Assembly: GCA_963668115.1 (NCBI GenBank)
Contig: OY764147.1
Location: forward strand, 2,108,001 to 2,172,000
Length of the DNA stretch: 64,000 nucleotides
Direction of reading: 5' to 3'
From: Plut-88900 sp963668115
Lineage (GTDB): Bacteria; Chloroflexota; Dehalococcoidia; Plut-88900
Shown here: positions 63,873 to 64,000 of the stretch, one piece after another
Position numbering within the stretch: position 1 is the stretch's first letter
How the letters are laid out: each line of letters opens with the position of its first letter
Notes under the pieces: model-generated
Databases searched by the model: none
Told to the model about the DNA's origin: nothing
Seen by the model: the letters and a program-made list of their open reading frames with translations, nothing else
Program-made: the position numbers and the translations under genes

Positions 63873-64000
63873 GATTACGTCGCTACTAATACCGCCGAAA
63901 ACGGTTGCCTACAAATGCAGAAGTCCACCAAAACCCCATGGATGCCCGCCGACGATTATGGGCGATCCCTGCCTCCCCTTTCTCTCAACTTGCTGGTCCG

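Overview
The window is one stretch of a GC-rich bacterial chromosome with tightly packed genes on both strands. It contains no rRNA, tRNA or CRISPR array that I can support. A tryptophan T-box on trpE, several SDR paralogs, CoA-transferases of two families, an HpaB-type flavoenzyme, a lipoprotein-like protein with a Thr-Pro linker, apparently leaderless genes and many small dispersed hairpin repeats together suggest an uncultured Chloroflexota lineage (Dehalococcoidia/SAR202-like). That placement is inference; no marker rRNA is present.

Layout. 1-2500: SCP2-like protein and a split transketolase. 2500-13300: a tRNA-Trp T-box leader followed by trpE, five short-chain dehydrogenases, then trpG-D-C-F-B; trpA is absent. 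13300-17900: hpt, a small winged-helix regulator with a membrane-protein partner, and uvrA. 17900-19250: a long gene-free region with a promoter-driven candidate non-coding RNA (copy A) and hairpin repeats. 19250-27300: a defence-rich region with a methyltransferase-nuclease fusion, hicBA, an amidohydrolase, gene remnants and a two-gene restriction-modification system. 27500-35400: M16 peptidase, MBL hydrolase, a lipoprotein-like protein, an AbrB-type protein, leuS, and copy B of the candidate RNA upstream of leuS. 35400-38600: aspartyl-protease-like protein and a type IIG restriction-modification fusion. 38900-41500: leuC-leuD with two small genes between them. 41500-48200: three acetyl-CoA hydrolase/transferase paralogs interrupted by a DUF3800 gene with paired RNA-like hairpins, then a protein with repeated Cys/His modules. 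48200-50600: iscA, a hicAB module lying between duplicated iscA 3' ends, and ygfZ. 50600-64000: thioredoxin-domain protein, a D-glutamate-cyclase-like gene pair with a BtuF-like protein, an HpaB-family flavoenzyme, a RecB-like nuclease, a five-gene operon running mazG to a hypothetical gene, a DUF1461 membrane protein and an FmdB zinc ribbon.

How it works together. The housekeeping part makes tryptophan, leucine precursors, Fe-S proteins and charged tRNA-Leu. The accessory part handles CoA esters and small acids (SDRs, CoA-transferases, amidohydrolase, HpaB-type enzyme). Three restriction-modification systems and two complete hicAB modules lie among duplicated gene ends and dispersed repeats. 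The strongest leads are the two-copy RNA element with near-identical consensus promoters, the DUF3800-linked hairpin pair with a compensatory base change, and the hicAB insertion between two copies of the iscA 3' end.
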